64,000 bases of DNA from Acidobacteriota bacterium (GTDB taxonomy: Bacteria; Acidobacteriota; Thermoanaerobaculia; Multivoradales; SZUA-115): the NCBI GenBank assembly GCA_024277255.1, contig JAJRVQ010000080.1, positions 1 through 64,000 on the forward strand. The letters are read 5' to 3'. Within the stretch, counting starts at the first letter, position 1, and each line of letters begins with the position of its first letter. The notes beneath the pieces were generated by a model. The model did no database searches. It had not been told where the DNA came from and saw nothing but the letters and a program-made list of their open reading frames with translations. Below, in pieces: positions 29,234 through 37,595 of this stretch. Position numbers and translations under genes: made by a program.

Positions 29234-30340
29234 TCAGGCGTAGAAGCGGACCACCGAGAGACAGACCTCGGCGACCTCATCGTTGGTCAACTCCGGGAAC
29301 ATCGGCAGGCAGAGGAGTTCACGAGCCGCTGCCTCGGCGACCGGCAGGCTGGGCGGCGGCGTAGTTGCGCCGCGGGTGATGGCGGACAGGGTGTGAAGCG
29401 GCGCCGGATAGTGGACGGCACTGCCGATTCCCTCGCTGGCCAGGTGCTCAGCCAATGCGTCGCGACGGGTGGTGCGCACGGCGAACTGGTGATAGACGGG
29501 TATGGTCTCCTCCGCGTCTTCGGGCAGGGCTATTTCATCCACTCCGGCGAACGCGCCGCGGTAGTGATCGGCGATCTCGCGCCGCCGCAGATTGTCGTCG
29601 TCGAGGAGGGGAAGACGGCAATTGAGCACCGCCGCTTGCAGGCTGTCGAGCCGGCTGTTGGAGCCCACCTCGTGATGCTGATAGCGACCCAGCTGGCCAT
29701 GGTTCGCCAACCGTTGGACCCGCTCTAGGAGTTCGGAATCCGGCCCGGTGACAGCGCCGCCGTCGCCCCAGGCGCCGAGGTTCTTGGTGGGATAGAAACT
29801 CCAACAGGCCAGCGCCCCGAGGGTGCCGACGCGCAGGTCGCCGCAGACGGCGCCGTGGGCCTGGGCGGCGTCCTCCACCAGCCACAGGCCGCGCTCGGCA
29901 CAGAGGTTCAGGAGCGCTTCGGCATCGAAAGGGCGGCCATAGAGGTGCACTCCGATGATGCCGGCGGTGCGCGCTGAAATGCGTCTTTCGGCGTCGGCCG
30001 CCGACAGGTTGAGGGTCGCCGGTTCGACGTCGGCAAACACCGGCTTGCCGCCGGCCAGCACCACCGCCTCGGCGGTGGCGAAGAAGGTAAAGGCCGGCAC
30101 GATGACTTCGTCTCCCGGTTGCAGGTCGAGAGCTCGCAAGGCCAGGACCAGCGCGTCGGTTCCATTGCCGACGCCGACGCATCCGGCGGCTCCGAGAAAA
30201 CGTGCGAATCCCTCTTCGAACTCGCGCACCTCGGGGCCGAGCACGAAGGCGGTGTTGTCGACCACTCGCCGCCAGCGCTCCTTGACCTGCGGTGCGATGC
30301 GGTCGCGAGCACGATCGAGCCGGAGAGCCGAGATTTTCAT
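29234..30340 (-). CDS. DegT/DnrJ/EryC1/StrS family sugar aminotransferase
   Basis: The 368-residue PLP enzyme resembles enzymes that aminate NDP-keto-sugars. The PLP lysine is in SFYPTKNLGAWGDGGAV. Other family signatures are VGVGNGTDALVLALRAL, the Asp/Gln pair in VEDAAQAHGA, and the C-terminal AVHYPAPLHTLSA. The start at ATG 30340 removes 13 non-conserved residues of a longer frame and creates an ATGA overlap with the upstream GT-C gene, so the two are co-translated. The likely role is making an amino sugar for a surface glycan. It is convergent with the UbiA gene, with abutting stop codons. Confidence 0.9.
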   Translation of the reverse strand: MKISALRLDRARDRIAPQVKERWRRVVDNTAFVLGPEVREFEEGFARFLGAAGCVGVGNGTDALVLALRALDLQPGDEVIVPAFTFFATAEAVVLAGGKPVFADVEPATLNLSAADAERRISARTAGIIGVHLYGRPFDAEALLNLCAERGLWLVEDAAQAHGAVCGDLRVGTLGALACWSFYPTKNLGAWGDGGAVTGPDSELLERVQRLANHGQLGRYQHHEVGSNSRLDSLQAAVLNCRLPLLDDDNLRRREIADHYRGAFAGVDEIALPEDAEETIPVYHQFAVRTTRRDALAEHLASEGIGSAVHYPAPLHTLSAITRGATTPPPSLPVAEAAARELLCLPMFPELTNDEVAEVCLSVVRFYA

Positions 30341-31941
30341 TCGTCTTTCACCTCGGAACTGGCGGCCCAGCGGTTCCAAGGTGTGGTGTAGACGATCAAC
30401 TCATCTCCCGCCATGGTGATGTTTTCTGGAATCTCCAGCCGGTAGATCGGTTTGAAGCTGGCGCGATCGCTGGTGATGTCGGGGTACCAACTAGGGTAAG
30501 CAACGATGAAGTCGGGCTGTTTCTCTTCGATGTACCTGCGAACGCCCTGCTGGCCCAGCGGATCATTTCGCGACACCGCTTGGCGCATATAGACCTGGAT
30601 GTCAGGCGAGACGAGCCCAACCAGATCGATGAGGCGCTGTGGACCGAGAAACTTGATGGCACCGATGTCCACCACCGCCAACACCGCGTCCGGCGGTAGG
30701 TGCTCGCGCACCCAATGGCCCATCGCTACGTCACTCGAGTTGACGTTGCGTACATTGCGGGTGTAGAGCCTGGTGTTGTTGATCAGCGTGGCCAGGGTCG
30801 GCCACAGCAGCAGGACCAAGAGCAGCGCGCGCACGGGAAGGCGCACGCCACCAATCTTCCAGAAGGAACCGATGCCGCGTGCCAGCGGTACCAAACCGAT
30901 CATTCCAACCACGATGAGCGGTGGGAAGAGCGGGAAGTAATAGCGGCCGAAGTTCCCCACCAGCATGTGACGGCCGATCGGAGTCAATAGCGAGTAGACC
31001 AAAGGCATGCCGATGATCCATAGCGCCGGCAGCAAGCCGCGGTCTTGCGAACCTCCAAGTCTCTTGACCGTGATGACCGACCCCGCCGCCGCGAGCATCG
31101 TCAGGTATGGTTGCGGCTTGAAGAAGATACCCAGGACGAGATAGAGATAGTGCGGATTGGGTAAAAACGTGCGGCCCGCATCCGTCTTGGCACCGAAGGT
31201 GGTCGGCAGCGGTGAATCGCCTACCCACCAGTAGAAGAGAAGCGTCGGTGCCATCGCGATCAGCGCCAGGCCCAGCCCTTTGGCGAGAGCTCGCCAAGGG
31301 GGGCGAGCGAAAGAGAGCGCGCCCTCCTTGTCCCGGCGCACGCCAGCCAAGAAGCGATCGGCCACCGCCAGGCAGAGCAGCAGGGCGCCCTCCGGTCTGG
31401 CCAGCATGGACAGACCGATCACCCCGAGTGCCAATTGCGGCCGATCGGGATCGGCGCGTTCGCGCAGATGGAGGATCATTCCCCATAGGGTGAGCAGGGT
31501 GAAGAGCGGAATCTCCATGCCGGAGAGTGCCGACCACACCAGCCAATAGGTGATTGCCACCATTGTCGCTGCCACCGCCGCGGCGCCGCGCGACAGACCG
31601 AACTCGCGCGCCAGCCTTCCGCTGGCGTGGACCACCAAGAGATGTAAGACCATCCCGAGCAGCTGTGTCGTAAAGACTAGATTCGAGGGTAACAGGAAGA
31701 GCACCGAGAGCAGAGCCGTCCACAAAGGTGCCGTCGAGCCGGTCACCAATTCACCGGGATTGAACGAGAGACCATTGCCCGAGACCAGGTTGCGGGCGAA
31801 CTGCAAATGGATCCAGCTGTCGTCGAGAGGAAAACCGATGTCGAAGTTCGTCGACACGACCTCGGCGAAGAAATAGCCGGCAACCGGCAGGATGGCGAGG
31901 GCTAGGAGGGCTTGAAATCGCCAGCGAGTAAGAGACGGCAT
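30337..31941 (-). CDS. GT-C family glycosyltransferase, polyprenyl-phosphate sugar-dependent (predicted)
   Basis: The 534-residue integral membrane protein has 10-12 helices. After the first helix is PLDDSWIHLQFARNL, where the Asp-Asp pair is the catalytic/metal-binding site typical of GT-C enzymes such as ArnT, PMT and mycobacterial arabinosyltransferases. Downstream is GNGLSFNPGE, also common in this group. A C-terminal soluble domain starts near residue 420. The predicted role is transfer of a sugar from a lipid carrier to an extracytoplasmic acceptor. The ATG at 31941 was chosen because upstream sequence is low-complexity and belongs to the intergenic region. It overlaps the DegT gene by 4 bp. 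Confidence 0.82.
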   Translation of the reverse strand: MPSLTRWRFQALLALAILPVAGYFFAEVVSTNFDIGFPLDDSWIHLQFARNLVSGNGLSFNPGELVTGSTAPLWTALLSVLFLLPSNLVFTTQLLGMVLHLLVVHASGRLAREFGLSRGAAAVAATMVAITYWLVWSALSGMEIPLFTLLTLWGMILHLRERADPDRPQLALGVIGLSMLARPEGALLLCLAVADRFLAGVRRDKEGALSFARPPWRALAKGLGLALIAMAPTLLFYWWVGDSPLPTTFGAKTDAGRTFLPNPHYLYLVLGIFFKPQPYLTMLAAAGSVITVKRLGGSQDRGLLPALWIIGMPLVYSLLTPIGRHMLVGNFGRYYFPLFPPLIVVGMIGLVPLARGIGSFWKIGGVRLPVRALLLVLLLWPTLATLINNTRLYTRNVRNVNSSDVAMGHWVREHLPPDAVLAVVDIGAIKFLGPQRLIDLVGLVSPDIQVYMRQAVSRNDPLGQQGVRRYIEEKQPDFIVAYPSWYPDITSDRASFKPIYRLEIPENITMAGDELIVYTTPWNRWAASSEVKDE

Positions 31942-32079
31942 GATCGGTGGATCATGCACTATCTCTGCTCCAGTGGCAAAGAGAGAAGTCTCAATGGGAG
32001 CCTCGTCACAGCGGTTGTGCGCAGGTACAACTCGTACGACCGCGGCAGGCGGCTCTATTTCTGGCATACTTCCGCGCCT

Positions 32080-33573
32080 ATGACGGCGTTTCGCTTCTAT
32101 TGGGTCGTGTTTACCTCGGGCGGCATCTTGATGGCGCTTGAGATACTTTCCAGCCGCCTGCTGGCTCCCCACTTCGGCAACAGTGTCTATGTTTGGGGCT
32201 CGATCATCGGCACCTTCTTGGCCGCTCTTTCGGTGGGCTATGTGGCGGGAGGCCTGTTGGCCGATCGATCTCCGACCATGGAGATGCTCGGTCGGCTGGT
32301 GGTCATCATCGCGCTGTGCCAGGCGGTGCTTTTGCTCTTCGGCGAGCGGCTGGTGGCTTGGCTCGGCGAGTTGACCGGGGGCCTGCCGGCGGGAACGCTG
32401 CTGGCGACGGGGCTCTTGTTCGGACCGGTTTCGATTCTTCTCGGTATGGTCTCGCCCTTCGCGGTACGGTTGGCGGCGCGGGACCTGGAACATCTGGGCA
32501 ACACCGCGGGACGCCTCTACGCACTGTCCACCGCCGGTAGCCTGATCGGCACGCTCGGCAGCACCTTCGTGATGATTCCCTACCTGCAGCTCGCACAGAT
32601 GTTCGCCTTGTTGCTCCTGCTGACCGCCCTCACCGGTCTGATCGCGCTCGGCGGTAGCTGGCGCCGCGAATCCGTGGCGTCCCTCACCGCCATCGTGTTG
32701 CTCCTGGTGGCGTTGCCTCGACTGGCGGCGAGCAGCGACTACGGTGAGGCCCTCTACAAACGGATCACGCCGTACCAGACTCTTCAGGTACTGGAAGAGA
32801 ATGGAGTGCGCTACCTGCGTAGCGACAACATCAACCATGCCGCCATCCGTATCGAAGACGGAACGCCCGCTCTTTCCTACAGCCAAGTTGTACCGGGAGC
32901 CCTTCTATTCAAACCGGAGATCGAGCGCGTCTTGGTGCTCGGCATGGGGGCAGGCAATATCGGCAGCTACCTGCACTCGGCCCGGCCGGAGATACGAGTG
33001 GACTACGTCGACATCGATCCAGCGGTTCCAGTGATCGCCCGTGACTATTTTGGCTTTCGCCAGGACGAGACCACCAAAGTGCATGTCGTCGACGGCCGGC
33101 GCTTCCTGGAAGACACCGAGGAGAGTTGGGATCTGATTCTCTGCGATACCTATATCGGCCTCTCGGTGCCCTTTCATCTGAGCACCCTGGAATTTTTCAA
33201 GCTGGTCGACAGGCGGCTGACGCCGGGCGGCGTCTTGGGGATCAATCTGGCCGGCGGCGTTGACCACCCGTTCTCCCGTGCGATCTACCGAACCGTGGCG
33301 GAGCAATTCTCGAGCGTCTACCTCTTTCAGGCGGTGCGCAGCCAGAACGTCCTACTCTTCGCTCATCATGCGCCATCACTGATTCCCACCGAAGAACTCA
33401 TTGAACGCGGGCAAACCCTCGATGCGGAGATCGAATTCGCCCTTCCCCTGGCCACCATCGCCAGGCGTCGGGTCGGGGTTGATTTGGTGGTTTCCCATGA
33501 CAAGATTCTGCGTGACGCCTTTGCTCCGGTCGAACGGCTGATCGCGCTCAGGCCCGATCAAGAAAAGCGGTAG
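32080..33573 (+). CDS. Membrane-fused spermidine synthase-like protein
   Basis: The 497-residue protein combines about seven N-terminal membrane helices (to about residue 215) with a C-terminal Rossmann methyltransferase/spermidine-synthase-like domain. The cofactor loop is VLVLGMGAGNIGSYL, followed by DYVDIDPAVP and LILCDTYIG. True spermidine synthases have GGGDG and a conserved DxxDP pattern, so binding of an aminopropyl donor is uncertain. The N-terminal part resembles fused-MFS/spermidine synthase proteins. The ATG at 32080 gives a short lead into the first helix. It is divergent from the GT-C gene and 6 bp before a peptidase gene. Confidence 0.82.
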   Translation: MTAFRFYWVVFTSGGILMALEILSSRLLAPHFGNSVYVWGSIIGTFLAALSVGYVAGGLLADRSPTMEMLGRLVVIIALCQAVLLLFGERLVAWLGELTGGLPAGTLLATGLLFGPVSILLGMVSPFAVRLAARDLEHLGNTAGRLYALSTAGSLIGTLGSTFVMIPYLQLAQMFALLLLLTALTGLIALGGSWRRESVASLTAIVLLLVALPRLAASSDYGEALYKRITPYQTLQVLEENGVRYLRSDNINHAAIRIEDGTPALSYSQVVPGALLFKPEIERVLVLGMGAGNIGSYLHSARPEIRVDYVDIDPAVPVIARDYFGFRQDETTKVHVVDGRRFLEDTEESWDLILCDTYIGLSVPFHLSTLEFFKLVDRRLTPGGVLGINLAGGVDHPFSRAIYRTVAEQFSSVYLFQAVRSQNVLLFAHHAPSLIPTEELIERGQTLDAEIEFALPLATIARRRVGVDLVVSHDKILRDAFAPVERLIALRPDQEKR

Positions 33574-33579
33574 GAGTCG

Positions 33580-35070
33580 ATGACAAAGAAGACCAGAACG
33601 CCGCTAGAGCGCCGTCGTCGCAACAGCGCCCGGGTTTCTCTCTACCTGAGCCTGATTCTGGTGGGTATTCTGGTGTTTGCCGGATCCCGCTATATCGAGA
33701 CGCTGAAACCCACCTACGAAGCGGCGCCGTGGAGCGGGATCGATTTTGCGCAGTTCGAGGAAGTACGGCTACTTCAAGAGTACCTGCGCATCGATACCAG
33801 CCAGCCCGACGCCGACGAGCGGGCCGGTGCCCGCTTCCTCGCCGCGCAGCTGGAGGCCGCGGGCATCGAAGCTCACGTCGAAGAGCTCGGCGAGCATCAC
33901 GCCAACGTCTGGGCCATTCTCGAAGGGAAGGACCCGAAAGCGCTGGTGCTGCACAGCCACATCGACACCGATCCGATTCCCTATCCCGACCTGTGGCGGC
34001 GTGAACCGACCTCGGGAGATATCGAAGGTCCGTGGATCCACGGCCGTGGCGCCTACGACATGAAGGGGATCGCTATCGCGCAGCTGGTGAGCTTTATCGA
34101 GCTGAAGCGCAGTGGCCTACCACTCGAACGATCGGTGATCTTCCTCGCCACGGGTAGTGAAGAGATCGGCAGCGACTACGGGATGAGGTGGATCCTCAAA
34201 CAGCATCCTGAGCTGGCCGAGCGCTTCTGGGGAATGTTGACGGAAGGTGGAGCGCTCGAAAACCGATCGCTCAGCGATCTGAAGTACTGGGGCATCGAGT
34301 TCTCGCAAAAGAGGTGGGCAGACGTCACTTTCTGCTCAGCTAGCCGAGGGCGGCTCGAAGTCCTCCAGGAAGAACTGAAACAGCAAGACAACGGCCCCCC
34401 TCTCTCGATCCACATCACTCCGGAGTTGGCCGAGTTTTTGAGAGAGTACGCGCCGTCGCGCGACAAGGCACTCCTGCGCGAGTTGCTCGCTGAGCCATTC
34501 GAGCTGGAGAGGAATCCGGCGCTGGTCGAGATCCACGAAGTGCCGAAGTTCCTTCACTCCATGATGCACGACGAGGCCAGGCCGTCCATCGTGATCGAAG
34601 AAAAAGGGGGCGGTTACGAGCTGGTGGTGCGCTTCTACCTCCTGCCGGGTTCAGACTTCGCCAAGGCCAGAGAGGAACTCTTGCCCGAATGGATGACCTA
34701 TGGCCTGGACTTCACCATTGGCAAGGAAGTCGGCAACGACGGGAGCAGCCCGCTCGACCATCCGCTCTATTTGCAGATCGTTCGCTCGTTGAGCGCCGAG
34801 TATCCGGACGCCCCCATCGGTCCCTACTTTCTACCCTGGACCGCCACCGACTCACGCTTCGTGCGTAGCGACAGCGTGGTGGCCTATGGACTTTCTCCCT
34901 TCTTGGTGCCGCTGGCCGAGACCTTCCAGATCGGGCGGCCCAACGAGAGGTTGAATCTCCTGGGATACCTCAACGGGATCAACGTCTTTCGCCGTCTGCT
35001 GTTCAAACTGGGAGCCAACGCCGAGGCCCAGAACCTGTGGATTCCCCCCAAGAGAGAGGCAGAGATTTGA
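33580..35070 (+). CDS. Membrane-anchored M20 peptidase (first M20/pilin pair)
   Basis: The 496-residue zinc peptidase has a basic N-terminus and one transmembrane helix at about residues 18-37, so the catalytic part is probably extracytoplasmic. M20 motifs are LHSHIDTDPIP, GRGAYDMKG and TGSEEIGSDYG. The entry segment LQEYLRIDTSQP is shared in form (LRDYLRIDTSNP) with the second M20 protein at 36028. TAGGAG lies before the ATG. The gene is followed, after a 267-bp regulatory gap, by a pilin gene. The substrate is unknown; amino acids, peptides or N-acyl products are typical for the family. Confidence 0.88.
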   Translation: MTKKTRTPLERRRRNSARVSLYLSLILVGILVFAGSRYIETLKPTYEAAPWSGIDFAQFEEVRLLQEYLRIDTSQPDADERAGARFLAAQLEAAGIEAHVEELGEHHANVWAILEGKDPKALVLHSHIDTDPIPYPDLWRREPTSGDIEGPWIHGRGAYDMKGIAIAQLVSFIELKRSGLPLERSVIFLATGSEEIGSDYGMRWILKQHPELAERFWGMLTEGGALENRSLSDLKYWGIEFSQKRWADVTFCSASRGRLEVLQEELKQQDNGPPLSIHITPELAEFLREYAPSRDKALLRELLAEPFELERNPALVEIHEVPKFLHSMMHDEARPSIVIEEKGGGYELVVRFYLLPGSDFAKAREELLPEWMTYGLDFTIGKEVGNDGSSPLDHPLYLQIVRSLSAEYPDAPIGPYFLPWTATDSRFVRSDSVVAYGLSPFLVPLAETFQIGRPNERLNLLGYLNGINVFRRLLFKLGANAEAQNLWIPPKREAEI

Positions 35071-35143
35071 CCCTTGGAGGGTCAGTCGCCGGCGTGGCTC
35101 GCGGGGGTGGGCTCCGGCGAGTGACATTGGGTGGCATAGACCG

Positions 35144-35160
35144 CTGACAATCATTGTCAG
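35144..35160. promoter_or_regulatory. Palindromic putative activator site (UAS 1)
   Basis: CTGACAATCATTGTCAG is a perfect 17-bp palindrome about 141 bp before the predicted transcription start of the first pilin gene. Its 15-bp core is repeated exactly upstream of the second pilin gene and was noticed nowhere else in the window. It is the expected geometry for an enhancer bound by a dimeric sigma-54 activator, probably the regulator encoded at 49493-50851. Confidence 0.75.
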
Positions 35161-35265
35161 CTTCTCTCCTGCAGCGGCAGGTGGGGGCCGGATCGGTGCT
35201 TCAATAGACATGGCAAGTGCTTTGTTTTCTGTGGGATAGAAGTTTTGTGTTGGCCGGGAGGATAG

Positions 35266-35282
35266 TTGGCACAGGGGTTGCT
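35266..35282 (+). promoter_or_regulatory. Sigma-54 promoter of first pilin gene
   Basis: TTGGCACAGGGGTTGCT contains the full -24/-12 consensus, TGGCAC-N5-TTGCT, with GG (35268-35269) and GC (35280-35281) ten bases apart. The predicted start of transcription is about 35293, giving a 45-base leader with a GAGGAG ribosome-binding site (35322-35327). Confidence 0.9.
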
Positions 35283-35337
35283 CTATAGAACGGGCGAGCC
35301 AGAGACCAACACCAACAGACCGAGGAGATCCTTTACC

Positions 35338-35862
35338 ATGATTCAGAAACTAACCAACCGTCGCCGGCAGAAGGGTTTCACCCTGATTGAGCTCCTGATC
35401 GTCATCGCAATCATCGGTATCATCGCCGCCTTGCTCGTGCCGAACTTCCTGGACGCGCTGAACAAGGGCCGCCAGAAGCGCACCATGGGTGACATGAAGA
35501 ACTGGGGTACCGCTGCATTCTCCTGGCTGAGCGATCGTCTGGGTGCCGGCGCGGCCGGCCAGGCCGTGACCACCTTTGATCCGACCTCCTATCCGGCCGT
35601 CATGACGGTGACCGCGGTACAGGATGAGCTGGTCCCGAACTACATCCAAGAAGTGGCCGCTATCGATGCGTGGCGCAAGTCCTACGAATACCGCATGCCG
35701 GTTCTCGATCCGGCAGTCGAGTTCGCCCTCTTCGTTCGCAGCACGGGCCGTGACGGGACGGCTGATGGGATCACCGATATCGGTTCCTTCGATCCGACCG
35801 ACTACGCCATGGACACGGTCTGGGCCGATGGCTCGTTCCTCCGCAGGCCTGAAAAGCAGTAA
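35338..35862 (+). CDS. Type IV major pilin-like / GspG-like prepilin 1
   Basis: The 174-residue prepilin has a 13-residue basic leader and the type III cleavage motif G|FTLIELLIV, with the conserved Glu five residues after the site. A long hydrophobic alpha-1 helix follows, continuing into NFLDALNKGRQKRTMGDMK, which resembles GspG/acidobacterial pilins. The short globular domain ends ADGSFLRRPEKQ. It would be processed by the prepilin peptidase at 38300-39076 and form the pilus or a pseudopilus. The ATG is set by GAGGAG and by the leader length. Expression appears to depend on a perfect sigma-54 promoter, and a strong terminator follows, making it monocistronic. Confidence 0.9.
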   Translation: MIQKLTNRRRQKGFTLIELLIVIAIIGIIAALLVPNFLDALNKGRQKRTMGDMKNWGTAAFSWLSDRLGAGAAGQAVTTFDPTSYPAVMTVTAVQDELVPNYIQEVAAIDAWRKSYEYRMPVLDPAVEFALFVRSTGRDGTADGITDIGSFDPTDYAMDTVWADGSFLRRPEKQ

Positions 35863-35889
35863 GACGCCTTTCGGCCTTGCCCTATGCCA

Positions 35890-35922
35890 GAGGGTGTCGC
35901 TCGGCGACACCCTCTTTTTTTT
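35890..35922 (+). terminator. Rho-independent terminator after pilin 1
   Basis: A perfect 11-bp stem (GAGGGTGTCGC / GCGACACCCTC) with a TCG loop is followed by eight T residues, 28 bp after the pilin 1 stop codon. Confidence 0.95.
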
Positions 35923-36027
35923 GTCTGGCCCTACCTTGTGCAGGGCCATTCTTTCTCGGGATGAGAGTTTCGATAGGTTGCCGGGTCTATGATTGGACCC
36001 GGCTTTTCTGCTACTACAGTGCGTACC

Positions 36028-37434
36028 ATGAGAATCCAAACGACAAGAGCCCGCACTGGGTGGTGGTTGGTGGCGGTCGCGGTGGTGGTGGCGGCCGGCC
36101 TGTGGGTCGGTTCGGCCGCCCATGGCCGATCCGGCAACGCGGCGCGCTCCGAAGGGGCTCGCTGGCTGCGCGACTATCTGCGCATCGATACCTCGAACCC
36201 GCCGGGCCGAGAGCACCGCGCGGCAGCCTTCCTCGCTGACATTCTTCACCGCGAGCGCATTCCCACTCGGCTGCTGGTGACGCCGGACGGTCGAGCCAAT
36301 CTCTATGCTCGATTGCCCGCCCACGGCGAGCCGGTCGGGGGGCCGTTGGTGCTGACCCACCACATGGATGTGGTGCCCGCCGGGCCGGGCTGGAGCGTCG
36401 AGCCGTTTTCGGGCGCGGTGGTCGATGGTCGGATGTGGGGCCGGGGTGCCGTCGATATCAAGAGTCTCGGCATCGCTCAGCTGGCGACGATGGTCGATCT
36501 CAAGCGGCGCGGCGTTTCGCTGGCTCGCGATCTTGTTTTTGTGGGGGTGGCGGACGAAGAAACCGGCGGCGCCCAGGGGATGGGCTGGTTGATCGAGCAG
36601 TTTCCCGAACTTTTCGCCGATGTCTGGGCGGTCTACAACGAGGGCGGCATGGGCCATGCGGTGGGCGAAAGGGTCTTGTGGTGGGAGGTCGAGGTGGCGC
36701 AAAAGCGTCCGCTGTGGCTTCGTGCGACGACCCATGGCCGCGGCGGCCACGGCTCCGGTTTCCACCCGCGATCCTCGGTGCACAAGCTGATCGCCGGGCT
36801 CGACCGGCTGATCGCCATGCCGACGCAGTACCGTGTCACCGCTCCGGTGCGGGACTTCTTGGGAGCCCTGGCTCCGTACCACGGGAAGCGACCGAAGCGT
36901 ATTTTTTCGGACCTCGATCGGTATATTCAGCCGGACGGACCGACGGAGCCGATGTTGCCGGGCATCACCAACCTGTTTGTCGACACCATTCAAGTCACCG
37001 TGCTCGAAGGCAGCACCGCCATCAACGTGATCCCGGCCGAAGCATCGGCTTTGATCGACATTCGAATGTTGCCGGACACCGATGCCGAGGCTCTGCTGGC
37101 TCGCGTTCGCGAGGCCCTCGGCGAACGGATCAATGTCGAGGTGCTGGTGACCTCGCCGCCGTCCCCACCCTCGCCGAGAGATCATCCGGCTTATCGTGCG
37201 ATCGTAACGGAACTTGGTGAAATCGCTCCGGTCGTCCCTTCGTTCATGTCCGGATTCACCGATTCTCGCCACTTCCGTGAGCGAGGAGTTCCCGCCTACG
37301 GCCTCTCCCCTTTTGCCCTTACGGCGGAAGATCGGATGGGAATCCACAGCGCCGACGAGGCGATCTCGATCGAGCGGCTCGATCGAGGGATTGAACGGAT
37401 GATCCACATCGTCGAAACCTGCGTCGCACGGTGA
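36028..37434 (+). CDS. Secreted or anchored M20 peptidase (second M20/pilin pair)
   Basis: The 468-residue zinc peptidase starts at ATG 36028, giving the basic N-terminus and hydrophobic segment of a signal peptide or anchor (about residues 11-32). M20 motifs are LTHHMDVVPAGPGW, GRGAVDIKS, VADEETGGAQG and a final metal-ligand region around SGFTDSRHFRE. The segment before the catalytic domain, LRDYLRIDTSNPPG, mirrors the other M20 protein at 33580. An upstream in-frame ATG (35989) would add 13 residues. The second pilin gene follows after a short regulatory gap, repeating the peptidase-pilin order. Confidence 0.88.
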   Translation: MRIQTTRARTGWWLVAVAVVVAAGLWVGSAAHGRSGNAARSEGARWLRDYLRIDTSNPPGREHRAAAFLADILHRERIPTRLLVTPDGRANLYARLPAHGEPVGGPLVLTHHMDVVPAGPGWSVEPFSGAVVDGRMWGRGAVDIKSLGIAQLATMVDLKRRGVSLARDLVFVGVADEETGGAQGMGWLIEQFPELFADVWAVYNEGGMGHAVGERVLWWEVEVAQKRPLWLRATTHGRGGHGSGFHPRSSVHKLIAGLDRLIAMPTQYRVTAPVRDFLGALAPYHGKRPKRIFSDLDRYIQPDGPTEPMLPGITNLFVDTIQVTVLEGSTAINVIPAEASALIDIRMLPDTDAEALLARVREALGERINVEVLVTSPPSPPSPRDHPAYRAIVTELGEIAPVVPSFMSGFTDSRHFRERGVPAYGLSPFALTAEDRMGIHSADEAISIERLDRGIERMIHIVETCVAR

Positions 37435-37453
37435 CATCGGTTCACACCGAAAC

Positions 37454-37468
37454 TGACAATCATTGTCA
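37454..37468. promoter_or_regulatory. Palindromic putative activator site (UAS 2)
   Basis: TGACAATCATTGTCA is a perfect 15-bp palindrome identical to the core at 35145-35159. Its centre is about 86 bp before the predicted transcription start of pilin 2, and it begins 20 bp after the stop of the second M20 gene. Confidence 0.75.
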
Positions 37469-37520
37469 TTTCCCGAGCCAAAGAGGGGGAAAAGCCCTTG
37501 TTTTTGAGGCTCGCCGTGCG

Positions 37521-37536
37521 TGGCACGTCCCTTGCT
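37521..37536 (+). promoter_or_regulatory. Sigma-54 promoter of second pilin gene
   Basis: TGGCACGTCCCTTGCT matches TGGCAC-N5-TTGCT exactly, with GG at 37522-37523 and GC at 37534-37535. The predicted transcription start near 37547 gives a 49-base leader, close to the leader length of pilin 1. Confidence 0.9.
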
Positions 37537-37595
37537 TTAGTGGAAGAACATCGGAAGACCACGGTGAAGGATTGGGAACGACGCCAGAGAGCGCA

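Noticed and set aside
31942-32886. N-terminal extension of the GT-C gene frame
   Set aside because: Composition is Gln/His/Arg-rich without membrane segments and it overlaps the divergent spermidine-synthase-like gene; the ATG at 31941 starts the membrane protein.
35350-37437. 695-codon minus-strand frame opposite pilin 1 and the second M20 gene
   Set aside because: It crosses a perfect plus-strand terminator and two real genes and has no family features.
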